From contig NZ_JABGCL010000022.1 of the NCBI RefSeq assembly GCF_019800005.1, forward strand, positions 36,059-100,058: a stretch of 64,000 nt of DNA, given 5' to 3'. The position numbers and the translations under genes are program-made. The notes below the pieces were generated by a model. That model saw only the letters and a program-made list of their open reading frames with translations, did no database searches and was not told the origin of the DNA. Each line of letters begins with the position of its first letter. The stretch's first letter is position 1. Origin of the DNA: Geminicoccus harenae. GTDB taxonomy: Bacteria > Pseudomonadota > Alphaproteobacteria > Geminicoccales > Geminicoccaceae. This document shows, piece after piece, positions 46,150-55,312 of the stretch.

Positions 46150-46880
46150 CGCTCCCCCTCGCCCAGATAGGCCTGGCGCACCTCGGGCTGGGCGCGGACA
46201 TGGTCCGGCGTGCCCTCGGCGATGGTGGCACCGCTGCGCAGCACGTGGACGCGGTCGCACAGGCCGAACACGATGCGCATGTTGTGCTCGATCAGGAGGA
46301 CACCGCAGCCGTGCCGGTCGCGGATGGCGCGGATAGAGGCCAGGAGCTCGTCGCCCTCGGCCTCGTTCAGGCCGGCCGCGGGCTCGTCCAGCAGGATGAA
46401 GTCGGGCGCCATCACCAATGCCCGGGCGATGCCGACCCGGCGCTCCAGGCCGTAGGGCAGGCTGGACGCGATCGCGGCCGTGTGGGGCGCCAGCTCCAGG
46501 TCGCGGAGCGTGTCCATGGCCCGCTGCCGGGCTTCCGCACGCGGCAGCCCCTGGGCCAATGCCGCGATCTCGACATTCTCCAGCACGGTCAGGCCGCCGA
46601 ACAGGCGCACCGCCTGGAAGGTCCGCACCAGGCCGGCGCGGGCACGCTGGGCCGGCTTCCAGGGTGTGACGTCCTGGGCGCCCAGGCGGACCTGGCCGGC
46701 ATTCGGGCGCTGGAAGCCCGAGAGCACGTTGACGAAGGTGGTCTTGCCGGCACCGTTCGGGCCGATCAGCCCCAGGATCTCGCCCTTCTCGAGCGTGAGC
46801 GAGACACCCGAGATCACGGTCAGCCCGCCGAAACGTACCTGGATTCCTTCGGCGGCGAGCCGTGCGCCCGTGCCGTTCAT
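46146..46880 (-). CDS. livG: ABC transporter ATPase, LivG
   Basis: A 244-residue ATPase: Walker A GPNGAGKTTFVNVLSG, signature variant SSLPYGLERRVGIARAL in place of LSGGQ (typical of LivG), Walker B FILLDEPAAGLNEAE and H-loop LIEHNMRIVFGLCD. It pairs with LivF to energise uptake. The gap to livK is 89 bases, the largest in the operon. Confidence 0.94.
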   Translation of the reverse strand: MNGTGARLAAEGIQVRFGGLTVISGVSLTLEKGEILGLIGPNGAGKTTFVNVLSGFQRPNAGQVRLGAQDVTPWKPAQRARAGLVRTFQAVRLFGGLTVLENVEIAALAQGLPRAEARQRAMDTLRDLELAPHTAAIASSLPYGLERRVGIARALVMAPDFILLDEPAAGLNEAEGDELLASIRAIRDRHGCGVLLIEHNMRIVFGLCDRVHVLRSGATIAEGTPDHVRAQPEVRQAYLGEGER

Positions 46881-46969
46881 TGTGGTCTCCTCAGCATGCG
46901 GCCCCGCCCTTCCGGATCATGCCCGGGAGAAGCGGAGCCGCAGCCGTCATGGCATCGACGGATCGGGGA

Positions 46970-48151
46970 TCAGAAGGTCGGCTCGGCCGGCTTCTGTGCG
47001 GCGAACCGGCCGATCGGCTCGTACTTGCCGTTCACCGCCCGCATGATCAGCAAGGGCCGGGTCAGGTCGATATGCAGGTCCGGCCGGAAGGTGGAAGGAC
47101 CCACCAGCAAGGGCTCGCCATTGAAGGAGTCGAGGGCCGCCTGGATCTCCTCGACCTCGAGCGAGCCCGCCTTCTCCACGGCGCGCGCCCAGGCTTCCAC
47201 CGCGGCATAGCCGGTCACGGCATGGCCCATCGGCGCCTGCTCGCCGAAGTTCTGCTCGTAGCGGGCCATGAACTCGTTCACCCGCTCGTCCGGGTCGTTG
47301 CCGTAGATCGAGGCATAGACCGCGACATAGAAGTCGTTGAGGTCGGGAACGGCATTGGCCCAGTAGGCACCGTCCATGGCCTCGGAGCCGACGATCGGGG
47401 TGTCGATGCCGGCGGAGCGGACCTGGCGCAGCACCGAGCCGTGATTGGTGAAGCCGCACCACATCACGAAGTCGCTCTTGTCCATCGCCGGCTTCATGCG
47501 GGAGATCTGGCCGGCGATCGTGGTGTCGTTCAGGCCGTTCCAGGTGTCCTCGCCGCTGATCGCCTCGGCACCGGCGAGCTCGGTCCAGCGATCGCGGAAG
47601 CCCTGGCACAGCGACTTGGTGTACTCGATCGCCGTGTCCATCATGACATAGGCCGAGCGCCAGCCCTGGGTCTCGTAGGCCCACTCGGCCAGCATGGTGC
47701 CCTGGGCGGTGCTGGCCAGCGACATGGTGTAGGCGAGCGGGCCGATGCCCTGGACGCCGAACTTCGGGTCGGCGGCACAGGTCGAGAACACGATCTTGTT
47801 GGCAGCGACGGTCGCCATGGCGGCGGGTGCGGCGAAGTCATAGTCGCAAGCGACGATGACCATCTCGGCACCCTGGTCCAGGACCTCGGCGGCGGCCGTG
47901 GGGCCGAGCGAGGGATCGGACTTGGTGTCGCTCACCACGACCGAGAGGGGACGGCCGAGCACGCCGCCCTTGGCATTGATGTCCTCGACGGCGAGCTCGG
48001 CACCGCGCCTGCCCGCCAGGTCCCATGGGCCCAGCACGCCGGTCTGGCCGGAGGCGACCCCGATCACGATCGGGTCTTCCTGCGCGGCCGCCGGCAGTGC
48101 CGCGGCGATCGCGAGCGTCATGCCCGCGACGATAGCCTTCACGTTCTTCAC
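46970..48151 (-). CDS. livK: Periplasmic substrate-binding protein, LivK-like
   Basis: A 393-residue type I periplasmic binding protein with a signal peptide (KAIVAGMTLAIAAALPAAAQ) and mature start EDPIVIGVASGQTGVLG. INAKGGVLGRPLSVVVSDTK and GEDTWNGLNDTTIAGQISRM fit the family; the Ser/Thr residues that bind the amino group in true LivK are less clear, so the ligand may be non-amino-acid. The start is GTG with GGGGAGGAA upstream. It follows hyuB by 53 bases. Confidence 0.9.
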   Translation of the reverse strand: MKNVKAIVAGMTLAIAAALPAAAQEDPIVIGVASGQTGVLGPWDLAGRRGAELAVEDINAKGGVLGRPLSVVVSDTKSDPSLGPTAAAEVLDQGAEMVIVACDYDFAAPAAMATVAANKIVFSTCAADPKFGVQGIGPLAYTMSLASTAQGTMLAEWAYETQGWRSAYVMMDTAIEYTKSLCQGFRDRWTELAGAEAISGEDTWNGLNDTTIAGQISRMKPAMDKSDFVMWCGFTNHGSVLRQVRSAGIDTPIVGSEAMDGAYWANAVPDLNDFYVAVYASIYGNDPDERVNEFMARYEQNFGEQAPMGHAVTGYAAVEAWARAVEKAGSLEVEEIQAALDSFNGEPLLVGPSTFRPDLHIDLTRPLLIMRAVNGKYEPIGRFAAQKPAEPTF

Positions 48152-48204
48152 CCGGATTCCTCCCCTTGGAGTCTGGCCCCTGAAGCCTGGCAGTTGCGAG
48201 GCGG

Positions 48205-49968
48205 TCAGGCCGCCTCGCGGAGCCTGGCCGTTTCCTTCTCGTCGATGCTGCCGTCCACGGTGAGCGCCACGCCATAGACCGAGCGGGCCCGCTCGCGGCT
48301 CACCAGGCCCTCGCGCACATCGTAGGCGACCTGCGCCGGGCTGCGCCGCTTCGGGTCGCCATAGCCGCCACCACCGCAGGTGTAGGAGACGATCCGCTCG
48401 TCCGGGTCGATCTCGACCGAGATCACCACCGGCAGTTCCTCGAGCGTGCCGTCGGCCCGCTTGCGCAACTGGCGCGACGCACCGCCATCGGCGCCGCCAC
48501 GGACACCCTTCGGCCGGTTGATCCCGCCGTCGGACACGGCATTCACGCTCATCTTGCAGCCGGCCGGGCCATACTCGCACACCATGGACGGCGCGCCGTT
48601 GAACTGGCCGGCTCCCTCGGTGTCCGCCACCACCCGGCGGTCGTAGAGCCGGATCGGATAGGCCAGCTCGATCACCTCGATTGAATCCATGTAGCACATG
48701 CCGGCATTGCCGGCGTGCAGCAGGGTGAGCCAGGCGTCGTGGGTCGGGCTGCCGGCGCCGCCGGTATGGCCCAGGAAGATCTGGTTGACGAAGGGCGTGT
48801 TGCGGCGCGGGTCGGTGCCGGAGATCACCGCCATGGAGGCCGGCAGGATCGCCCCGGTCTCCGCCAGGCCATGGGTGGCGCTGACCTCGGCGAACGCCGC
48901 CTGGATCGGGTTGGTGATCCGGTCGGCGACGTTGGTGGTGGCGACCGAGCAACTGGTCGGGTGCCGGGGGATGCCGACCACCGCACCCTCGCGCAGCTTC
49001 ATGCGCACCCGGCGGAACGACCCCTCGTTGCGCGGCACGTCGGGGTCGAGCGAGTTGAACACGCCGATCAGCACGGCACTGCGCGTGCAGGCCTCGGACA
49101 CGTTCAGGCCGAGTTCCAGGGCGTCGATATTGTCGGTGAGGTCGACGTCGAGATAGCCCTCGTCCGGATCGATCGCCACGGTGGCGTTGATCCGGATCCC
49201 TTCCTCGGGCGTGCCCGGGACCGGGTCATGGGTGCTGGAGCGGCGCACCGTAGCCTTGGGCAGCTTGCGGATCGCCTCGACCATCCGGCCTTCGCTGTAC
49301 TCGAACCAGCGCTGCTCGTACTCGGCCAGATGCTCCCAGCCGACCTCCTTGCCCAGTGCGGTGATCTCGCGCTCGGCGATGCGGCCAGCCCCCATCATGG
49401 CGAGATAGTCGCCCCACCACTGATCGGGCACGCGGATGCGCATCCGGCACATCCGGACGATGTCGTCGATGTCCTTGTAGTCGCGCTGGACCTGGACGGC
49501 CGGGAAGATCAGCGCGCCCTCGTTATAGACGTCCTTGGCCGAGCCCATATAGGTCGTCGGCAGCGAGTTGCCGATGTCGGCCTGGTGCGCCTTGACCACC
49601 GCCGTGTAGCGGTGGCGCCCGTCATCGTCGAACACCGGGATCAGGACCGACAGGTCCGCGGCGTGCGAGCAGCCGTGATAGGGCGAGTTGTGCAGATACG
49701 CATCGCCCTTGCGCAGGTTCGGATGGAACTCCGCCATCGAGCGGGCCATCATGTCCGGCCCGACCAGCACATGGATCGGGATGCTTTCCGCGGCCGAGAG
49801 CAGCTTGTGGTCGCCGGTCACGATGCAGCAGGAGAAGTCGCGCGCGGTGGCGAGCACGCCGGAACGGCCGGTACGCAGCAGCGTGTTGGCCATCTTGCGT
49901 GCGATCGATTCCCAGCGGTTGTTGAGAATGGCGAGTTGGACGCCGTCCATGGGCTTCGTCATCTTCAC
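48205..49968 (-). CDS. hyuB: Hydantoinase/oxoprolinase family protein, B subunit
   Basis: A 587-residue HyuB-family protein: NRWESIARKMANTLLRTGRS, SIPIHVLVGPDMMARSMAEF, KGDAYLHNSPYHGCSHAADL (metal-site region) and GHTGGAGSPTHDAW with CYMDSIEVIELAYPIRLYDR. With HyuA it forms an ATP-dependent amidohydrolase or carboxylase of the 5-oxoprolinase/N-methylhydantoinase/acetone-carboxylase group. Its start overlaps hyuA by about four bases (a second Met lies two codons on). Two adjacent biosynthesis-unrelated SDRs and BKACE imply a catabolic role. The actual substrate is unknown. Confidence 0.9.
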   Translation of the reverse strand: MKMTKPMDGVQLAILNNRWESIARKMANTLLRTGRSGVLATARDFSCCIVTGDHKLLSAAESIPIHVLVGPDMMARSMAEFHPNLRKGDAYLHNSPYHGCSHAADLSVLIPVFDDDGRHRYTAVVKAHQADIGNSLPTTYMGSAKDVYNEGALIFPAVQVQRDYKDIDDIVRMCRMRIRVPDQWWGDYLAMMGAGRIAEREITALGKEVGWEHLAEYEQRWFEYSEGRMVEAIRKLPKATVRRSSTHDPVPGTPEEGIRINATVAIDPDEGYLDVDLTDNIDALELGLNVSEACTRSAVLIGVFNSLDPDVPRNEGSFRRVRMKLREGAVVGIPRHPTSCSVATTNVADRITNPIQAAFAEVSATHGLAETGAILPASMAVISGTDPRRNTPFVNQIFLGHTGGAGSPTHDAWLTLLHAGNAGMCYMDSIEVIELAYPIRLYDRRVVADTEGAGQFNGAPSMVCEYGPAGCKMSVNAVSDGGINRPKGVRGGADGGASRQLRKRADGTLEELPVVISVEIDPDERIVSYTCGGGGYGDPKRRSPAQVAYDVREGLVSRERARSVYGVALTVDGSIDEKETARLREAA

Positions 49969-52055
49969 GCTCCGCCGTTCTGCCGAGAGGGGGCCACGTC
50001 CACGATCACCGAACCGGACGCGCCGCGCCGTGCCACCGCCCCGGGATCGACCACCACGGTGGTGAGCGGCGATTCCACGATGGCCGGCCCCTCGATCCGC
50101 TCGTCGATGGCCATGTTGCCGAACGAATAGACCGGCGTGTCGACCCGGCCGGTTTCCTTGAAGTAGCAGCGACGGGTGCCCGAGATGGCGGCACCGATGC
50201 TGTCGGTGGCCATGCGCCCCAGCGCCTCGTCGCGCAGCCTGGCCGAGACATGCGCCTGCCAGCCGATGATCTCGATCGGCGAGCCGATGTCGGCCATTGC
50301 GAACAGTTCCTCGTGGACCCGATGGAAGGCTTCCTCGAGTGCCTTCACGTCGGCCGCGGTCTCGACCTGGCCGGACGGCAGCGGCACGTCGATGTCCCAG
50401 ACCTGGCTGGGATAATGGCCTTCCAGGCGGAACGAGATGTGGGTCTCGATGGCACCGCGGGCGTTCTTCTCCAGGAACTCCTCGCAGCGGGCGCGCAGGC
50501 TTCGCAGCAGCTCGTTGACCTTGTCGTGGTCGAACGCGTCGGTGCGGGTCGGCAGCACCTCGCGGAAATGGGTGGACAGGTCGGAGACCAGGCCGCCCGA
50601 GGCAGACAGCACCGGACCCACTTCCGGGATGATCAGCTGGTCGCAGCCGAGCCGGCGCGCGATCAGCACGCTGTTCAGGCCGGCAGCCCCACCGCCGCCG
50701 ATCAGCACCGCGCTCGCGGGGTCGATGCCCTGGGCGATCGTGATGTCGGCGATCGCCTTGACCATGTTCTCGGTCACGACCTCGAGGATCGCCGCTGCGG
50801 CGGCATCCACGCTCATGCCGAGCGGGCGGGCCACCTGCCGCTCGATGGCGGCGGCCGCCGCGTCCACCTGGAGGCGCATCGAGCCGCCCAGGAAATTGTC
50901 GGGATCGAGATAGCCCAGTGCCAGGGCCGCGTCGGTCACGGTGGGCTCGGTACCGCCATTGCCGTAGGCGACCGGGCCCGGCACCGCACCCGCACTGCGC
51001 GGGCCGACATGGAGCATGCCGCCCGTGTCCACCCAGGCGATCGACCCGCCGCCGGCACCGACGCTCTTCACGTCCACCGACGGGAAGCCGGTCATGTGGC
51101 CGCGGAACGGCTGGCCGATCCAGGTCTCCTTGGCCCAGGGGATCTCGCGGTTGCGGATCAGGCTGACATCGTAGGTGGTACCACCCGTATCCGCGACGAT
51201 CGCATTGGCGGCGCCTGTGTCCAGGTCGGCGAAGTAGCGGCCGACCACCGGCGCCATGGCCGGGCCGGAATTGATGACGTGGATCGGCGTGCGCGCCACG
51301 TCCTTGGCGTCCAGCACGCCGCCCTGCGAGGTGAAGACGAGGATGCGGCCGCCAAAGCCGACCTCGCGCAGCCGATCCTCCAGATTGCCCATATAGTCCG
51401 CCATCAGCGGCTTGAGCGAGGCGTCGATCGCGGCCGCGGTGGTGCGCCGGTATTCGCGGATGACCGGGTTGACCTCGTGGCCCAGCGTCACCGGCACGTT
51501 CGGCAGGCGCTCGGCCAGGCGCTCCTGCACCTTCAATTCATGCGCGGGATTGGCGATCGACCAGAGCAGGCTGACCGCGATCGCCTCGACCCGCTCCTCT
51601 TCCAGCCGGTCGATGATCGCGTCGAGTGCCGCCAGGTCCAGCTCCTCGGCCACCGTGCCGTCGTGCAGGACCCGCTCGGGCACCTCGAAGGTCAGGGCGC
51701 GCGGGACATAGGGGTCGGGGTAGGGGACCCGGAAGTTGAACGGCTCCATCCGGCCGCCCTCGCGGAACACCAGGACGTCGGGATTGCCCTTGGTGGTCAG
51801 CAGGGCCGTGCGCGCAGTGTTGCCGGTGATGATCGCGTTGATCGCCCGGGTGGTGCCGTGGATGAACAACTCGCCCTTGCCCAGCAGGGTGCGCAGATCC
51901 ATGCCCATCGTGCCGGCCGCGACCTTGAGCACGTCGATGACGCCACGGATCGGGTCGTCGGGCGTGGTGGCCGACTTGAACAGATGCAGGGCGCCGTCGT
52001 CGTCCTCGACGATGAGGTCGGTGAACGTGCCGCCGGTGTCCGTGGTGAAGCGCAT
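49965..52055 (-). CDS. hyuA: Hydantoinase/oxoprolinase family protein, A subunit
   Basis: A 696-residue HyuA-family protein with an actin-like ATPase: FTTDTGGTFTDLIVEDDDGA at the N-terminus, FIHGTTRAINAIITGNTART, GPAMAPVVGRYFADLD, and VADTGGTTYDVSLIRNREIP, then a glycine-rich PASAVLIGGGGAAGLNSVLI. It supplies ATP-dependent activation of a carbonyl or amide for HyuB. GAGGATT lies before the ATG, 10 bases after the BKACE stop. The family covers hydantoins, 5-oxoproline, caprolactam-type lactams and ketones. Confidence 0.9.
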   Translation of the reverse strand: MRFTTDTGGTFTDLIVEDDDGALHLFKSATTPDDPIRGVIDVLKVAAGTMGMDLRTLLGKGELFIHGTTRAINAIITGNTARTALLTTKGNPDVLVFREGGRMEPFNFRVPYPDPYVPRALTFEVPERVLHDGTVAEELDLAALDAIIDRLEEERVEAIAVSLLWSIANPAHELKVQERLAERLPNVPVTLGHEVNPVIREYRRTTAAAIDASLKPLMADYMGNLEDRLREVGFGGRILVFTSQGGVLDAKDVARTPIHVINSGPAMAPVVGRYFADLDTGAANAIVADTGGTTYDVSLIRNREIPWAKETWIGQPFRGHMTGFPSVDVKSVGAGGGSIAWVDTGGMLHVGPRSAGAVPGPVAYGNGGTEPTVTDAALALGYLDPDNFLGGSMRLQVDAAAAAIERQVARPLGMSVDAAAAAILEVVTENMVKAIADITIAQGIDPASAVLIGGGGAAGLNSVLIARRLGCDQLIIPEVGPVLSASGGLVSDLSTHFREVLPTRTDAFDHDKVNELLRSLRARCEEFLEKNARGAIETHISFRLEGHYPSQVWDIDVPLPSGQVETAADVKALEEAFHRVHEELFAMADIGSPIEIIGWQAHVSARLRDEALGRMATDSIGAAISGTRRCYFKETGRVDTPVYSFGNMAIDERIEGPAIVESPLTTVVVDPGAVARRGASGSVIVDVAPSRQNGGA

Positions 52056-52065
52056 GGAGTAATCC

Positions 52066-53001
52066 TCAGAACGCGACCAGGTCGCCGCCCTTCAGGCCGA
52101 GGAGCGCGCGCGCTTCGGCCGGCGTGGCGATGTCGATCGAGAGTTCGGCCAGGATCCGGCGGATCTTGGCCACCTGCTCGGCATTGGTGCGGGCGAGCTG
52201 GCCCTTGCCGAGATAGAGACTGTCTTCGAGGCCGACCCGGACGTTGCCGCCCAGCACGGCACCCATGGTGGCGAGGCCCATCTGGTGCCGCCCGGCCGCC
52301 AGGATCGACCACTGGTAGGCATCGCCGAACAGGCGGTCGGCGACCTCCCGCATGTGCATGAGGTTCTTGGGCTCCGCACCGATGCCGCCCAGGATGCCGA
52401 AGATCGTCTGGACGAACAGCGGCGGCTTCACCAGCCCGCGCTCCAGGAAGTGGGCGAGCGTGTAGAGGTGGCCGACGTCGTAGCACTCGAACTCGAACCG
52501 GGTGCCGCAGCCTTCGCCCAGCTCCTTCAGGATATATTCGATGTCCTTGAAGGTGTTTCGGAAGATGAAGTCCCGGGAATTCTCCAGATAGGCCGGCTCC
52601 CAGTCGTGCTTCCACTGGTCGTACTTGGCCAGGATCGGGAAAAGGCCGAAGTTCATCGAGCCCATGTTGAGCGAGCACATCTCCGGGCTCGCCTTGAGCG
52701 GGGCAGCCAGCCGGTCCTGCACGGTCATGTTGTGACCGCCGCCGGTGGTGATGTTGATGACCGCGTCGGTCTGCTGCTTGATCCTGGGCAGGAACTGCAT
52801 GAATACTTCAGGATCGGGCGTGGGCCGGCCGTCCTTGGGGTCACGCGCATGCAGATGCAGGATGGCGGCGCCGGCTTCCGCGGCCTCGATGGCCTGGGTC
52901 GCGATCTGGTCGGGGGTGAGCGGCAGGTGATCCGACATGGTCGGCGTATGGATCGAGCCCGTCACCGCGCAAGTAATGATCGCCTTCTGATTCCTGGCCA
53001 A
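52066..53001 (-). CDS. Beta-keto acid cleavage enzyme (BKACE/DUF849 family)
   Basis: A 311-residue TIM-barrel enzyme of the BKACE family: IITCAVTGSIHTPTMSDHLP, AILHLHARDPKDGRPTPDPE with zinc-binding histidines, and FECYDVGHLYTLAHFLERG. Such enzymes cleave a beta-keto acid with acetyl-CoA into acetoacetyl-CoA and a new CoA-thioester; Kce in lysine fermentation is the model. First gene of the ten-gene operon, starting at TTG behind AGGGGAT. Its keto-acid substrate is probably formed by the HyuAB and SDR enzymes. The arginine-lined substrate pocket cannot be typed by eye. Confidence 0.88.
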   Translation of the reverse strand: MARNQKAIITCAVTGSIHTPTMSDHLPLTPDQIATQAIEAAEAGAAILHLHARDPKDGRPTPDPEVFMQFLPRIKQQTDAVINITTGGGHNMTVQDRLAAPLKASPEMCSLNMGSMNFGLFPILAKYDQWKHDWEPAYLENSRDFIFRNTFKDIEYILKELGEGCGTRFEFECYDVGHLYTLAHFLERGLVKPPLFVQTIFGILGGIGAEPKNLMHMREVADRLFGDAYQWSILAAGRHQMGLATMGAVLGGNVRVGLEDSLYLGKGQLARTNAEQVAKIRRILAELSIDIATPAEARALLGLKGGDLVAF

Positions 53002-53034
53002 ACCGGATCCCCTGGAGCATCGAACAGCACATCG

Positions 53035-53073
53035 TCAGCCGACGACGGCAGCGTGCAAGACGCCGTCGGCTGA
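53035..53073. promoter_or_regulatory. Stem-loop in the leader of the BKACE operon
   Basis: TCAGCCGACG and CGTCGGCTGA are a perfect 10-bp inverted repeat with a 19-base loop, 34 bases upstream of the BKACE start. It could be a leader hairpin affecting transcript stability, or an operator; there is no evidence for a known riboswitch class. Confidence 0.4.
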
Positions 53074-53261
53074 TTCTCCTGACCTACATTGGCTGAGCAA
53101 ATGATCAGCACCGTCCTGCACGGGTGTGCAGCATATTGATCATGAGGGCGGCAAACATTGCCTCCGTTTTCGGCACGGCCTGCTCCGACTGAGGGCCGCG
53201 GCATTTCCTCCACCGTTAGAGGGACGGTAGAACTACGCTCGCGTTCGTGTCAACATGCCAT

Positions 53262-53284
53262 ATATGATATATCAAATATCATAT
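53262..53284. promoter_or_regulatory. Inverted repeat, candidate GntR operator
   Basis: ATATGATAT-ATCAA-ATATCATAT is a perfect 9-bp inverted repeat in the A+T-rich part of the gap between the GntR gene and the divergent BKACE operon. FCD-type GntR dimers bind short palindromes of this kind, so it is the best operator candidate for both promoters. Confidence 0.6.
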
Positions 53285-53437
53285 CCTGCCGGCGCAGGTG
53301 GGGCGAGTTTTACTGCAACGCAGCATGCACCGGGGCCGGCGGTGCCTGCTGGATAAAACAGATGTACATCGCACCCGGCTGGCAGTATCCGAACAAAGCC
53401 GGACCATGGCTTCGCTCTACCAGGCAAGAACAGGCAG

Positions 53438-54154
53438 ATGCACGAAAGACTGGCAAAGGTAGAAAAGCTCACGCTTCAGGAGCAGATCTATGATCAGCTC
53501 AAGACCGGCCTGATGCGCGGCCAGTTTTCTCCGGGCGACGTCCTGGTGACGCGCAAGCTCGCCGCGGAGATGGGCACCAGCGTGATGCCGGTGCGCGATG
53601 CGCTGCACCGGCTGGCCGCGGAGCGGGCCCTGGTCCTCCTGCCCAACCGCTCGGTGGCGGTACCGACCACCACCCGCGACCAGTTCGACCAGCTCACCGA
53701 GATCCGCACCCGGCTGGAGAGCCTCGCCGCCGAGCGCGCCGCCAGCCGGATCGGCAAGGCGGAACTGGCGGCCCTGACGGACCTCAACACGCGCATGGAG
53801 GCCGCGATCCGGCGGGGCGACGGCGCCACCGTGCTGGAAACCAACATGGCGCTGCATCTGGAGGTCTATCGGGCCGCCGATGCCGAGATCCTGCTCGGGA
53901 ACATCGAAAGCCTCTGGCTGCGCTTCGGCCCGCTGCTCGTGGTGCCGCTCTACCGGCGCAGCGAGGTGTTCGACCAGGGTGCCGTCCACCACCGCGACCT
54001 CATCGCCGCCCTGGCCGCCCGCGACCCGGCCGCCGCCGGCCGGGCGGTGCGGGCCGACATCGAGCAGGCGGCAAAATGGTATGCGCGGCACCGGCCGTTC
54101 GACGATGCGGCCGCCCGGGAGCCCGAGCGTGCCATGTCCGGTGCACGGCCGTGA
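53438..54154 (+). CDS. GntR-family (FCD) transcriptional regulator
   Basis: A 238-residue regulator: winged helix (LTLQEQIYDQLKTGLMRGQF, KLAAEMGTSVMPVRDALHRL) and an FCD ligand domain with metal-binding histidines (NMALHLEVYRAA, VHHRDLIAALAARD). Divergent from the BKACE-hyu-liv operon and followed by a terminator-like hairpin, so it is monocistronic. It probably represses the operon until a pathway intermediate binds. The 436-base gap before it holds the inverted repeat at 53262 and the stem-loop at 53035. Confidence 0.9.
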   Translation: MHERLAKVEKLTLQEQIYDQLKTGLMRGQFSPGDVLVTRKLAAEMGTSVMPVRDALHRLAAERALVLLPNRSVAVPTTTRDQFDQLTEIRTRLESLAAERAASRIGKAELAALTDLNTRMEAAIRRGDGATVLETNMALHLEVYRAADAEILLGNIESLWLRFGPLLVVPLYRRSEVFDQGAVHHRDLIAALAARDPAAAGRAVRADIEQAAKWYARHRPFDDAAAREPERAMSGARP

Positions 54155-54208
54155 TCCCGCCCGATGGGGCGGCCGGCCTGGCCGCTGCAGCCAGGCCCTC
54201 GACAAGAA

Positions 54209-54233
54209 GCCGCCCGGCGGGGGGCCGGGCGGC
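54209..54233 (+). terminator. Hairpin after the GntR gene
   Basis: GCCGCCCGG and CCGGGCGGC form a perfect 9-bp stem with a 7-base G-rich loop 55 bases after the GntR stop. A terminator is likely although there is no U-run. Confidence 0.6.
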
Positions 54234-54765
54234 AAGGAGGGGGAAATGCGCTAGCAGGCTCATCGGCGGGGGGACGAGCCGACGAGCATGCATGATCAGA
54301 ACCATTCATCCGGCCAGTCGTGCCTGCGACCAGGCGACGCTGCCGGATCGGCAGAAGATGTGAAATGCCGATCTTCGACGTGATTACGAGATCCGGCAGT
54401 TTTCCTGGTTGCAAGCAGAAGTCGTGCTGCAACGGGATGGAAACGACCTTGCGCGTCTGCGCGTGGCTGCGGGCACACCATGAAGTGGTGCCGGGCCCGT
54501 TTCGGCAATTCAGGCTGCGGCAATCACGATCCGTCATTGGTTGTTGAAGAATGCCGCAAGATCCACGGATACTGTCCGACAGCCGGGCCAGTCGCCGAAG
54601 TCTCCACGCTTGCCCTGTGCCCCGAGGTTTGGCATCTCGTCGAAGGACCATTGACAAGCTGGCGCTGTTTCCTGCGGTGGGGAAAGCAACACACCCGATC
54701 CCGATCGGCTGCAACCTGACCTCATCTCCGCACCGTTGTTCAATCCACCAAGAAGATTGGCAGGG
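54234..54765. other. Non-coding stretch, no gene recognised
   Basis: About 530 bases with lower G+C than the flanks and only short frames in all readings. I see no conserved protein, RNA gene or clear repeat. It marks the passage from the catabolic region to the accessory tail. Confidence 0.5.
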
Positions 54766-54996
54766 ATGATGAGACCCTTGGCACCTAGACGCTCTCGTAT
54801 CAGCCGGACCAGCCGGGTGCAGGTCTCGATTCGCGACCAGGATCACCACCATCTCGAAACGCTGGCCCGCATCCTCGACGCCGACGATGCGGTGGCCGAG
54901 CGGTTGCGCAACCAGATCGAGCAGATCCTCGCAGAAGACGCCTGCCCCCTCGAGGACCTGCTGGCACCGCCGGGGCGCCACCGGACCCGGCACTAG
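54766..54996 (+). CDS. Small hypothetical protein
   Basis: A 76-residue frame, hydrophilic, with a basic N-terminal part (RPLAPRRSRISRTSRVQVSI) and an acidic helix (ILDADDAVAERLRNQIEQIL). No signal peptide or membrane segment. I do not recognise the family. Codon use looks G+C-rich like real genes, and an AGG lies just upstream of the tandem ATG. It may be a small DNA-associated or antitoxin-like protein, but no toxin is adjacent. Confidence 0.35.
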   Translation: MMRPLAPRRSRISRTSRVQVSIRDQDHHHLETLARILDADDAVAERLRNQIEQILAEDACPLEDLLAPPGRHRTRH

Positions 54997-55312
54997 GTGG
55001 AAAATTCAGACAACCTTCTTCAGCTTCATGGTTCTTGATCGACCGATCAGGGACGCAAGCTGCGGAGGGTCTGCCGGGTGGCGCTTCTGTGCTGGCTGCC
55101 AGACTCGGCCTGAGCGGGGATCGAGCCGCACCTGCCCCATGGCCGGCCGGGTCGATCCGCGGTGGACGACCGGCGGGCGAAGCTGCCTGTCGTTGCCGCT
55201 ACGTCGTTCAACCGGCGCGTCATATGGCTCGCGCATGCCGGCAACTGGCCATCCGCTTCCTCTGGCAGAGCAGCAGCGGTATCGCCGGCGAGCGGCAGCG
55301 CCGGGTGCCCTG
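54997..55312. other. Intergenic stretch before the resolvase, nothing recognised
   Basis: About 316 bases between a small hypothetical gene and the convergent serine recombinase. Frames here have no conserved motif. It could hold the remains of a transposon. Confidence 0.4.

Noticed and set aside
53002..53437. Riboswitch in the leader of the BKACE operon
   Set aside because: Only a simple stem-loop and an inverted repeat are visible; no known riboswitch core.
54296..54743. Short frames after the GntR gene
   Set aside because: No ribosome-binding site, conserved motif or stable start in any of them.
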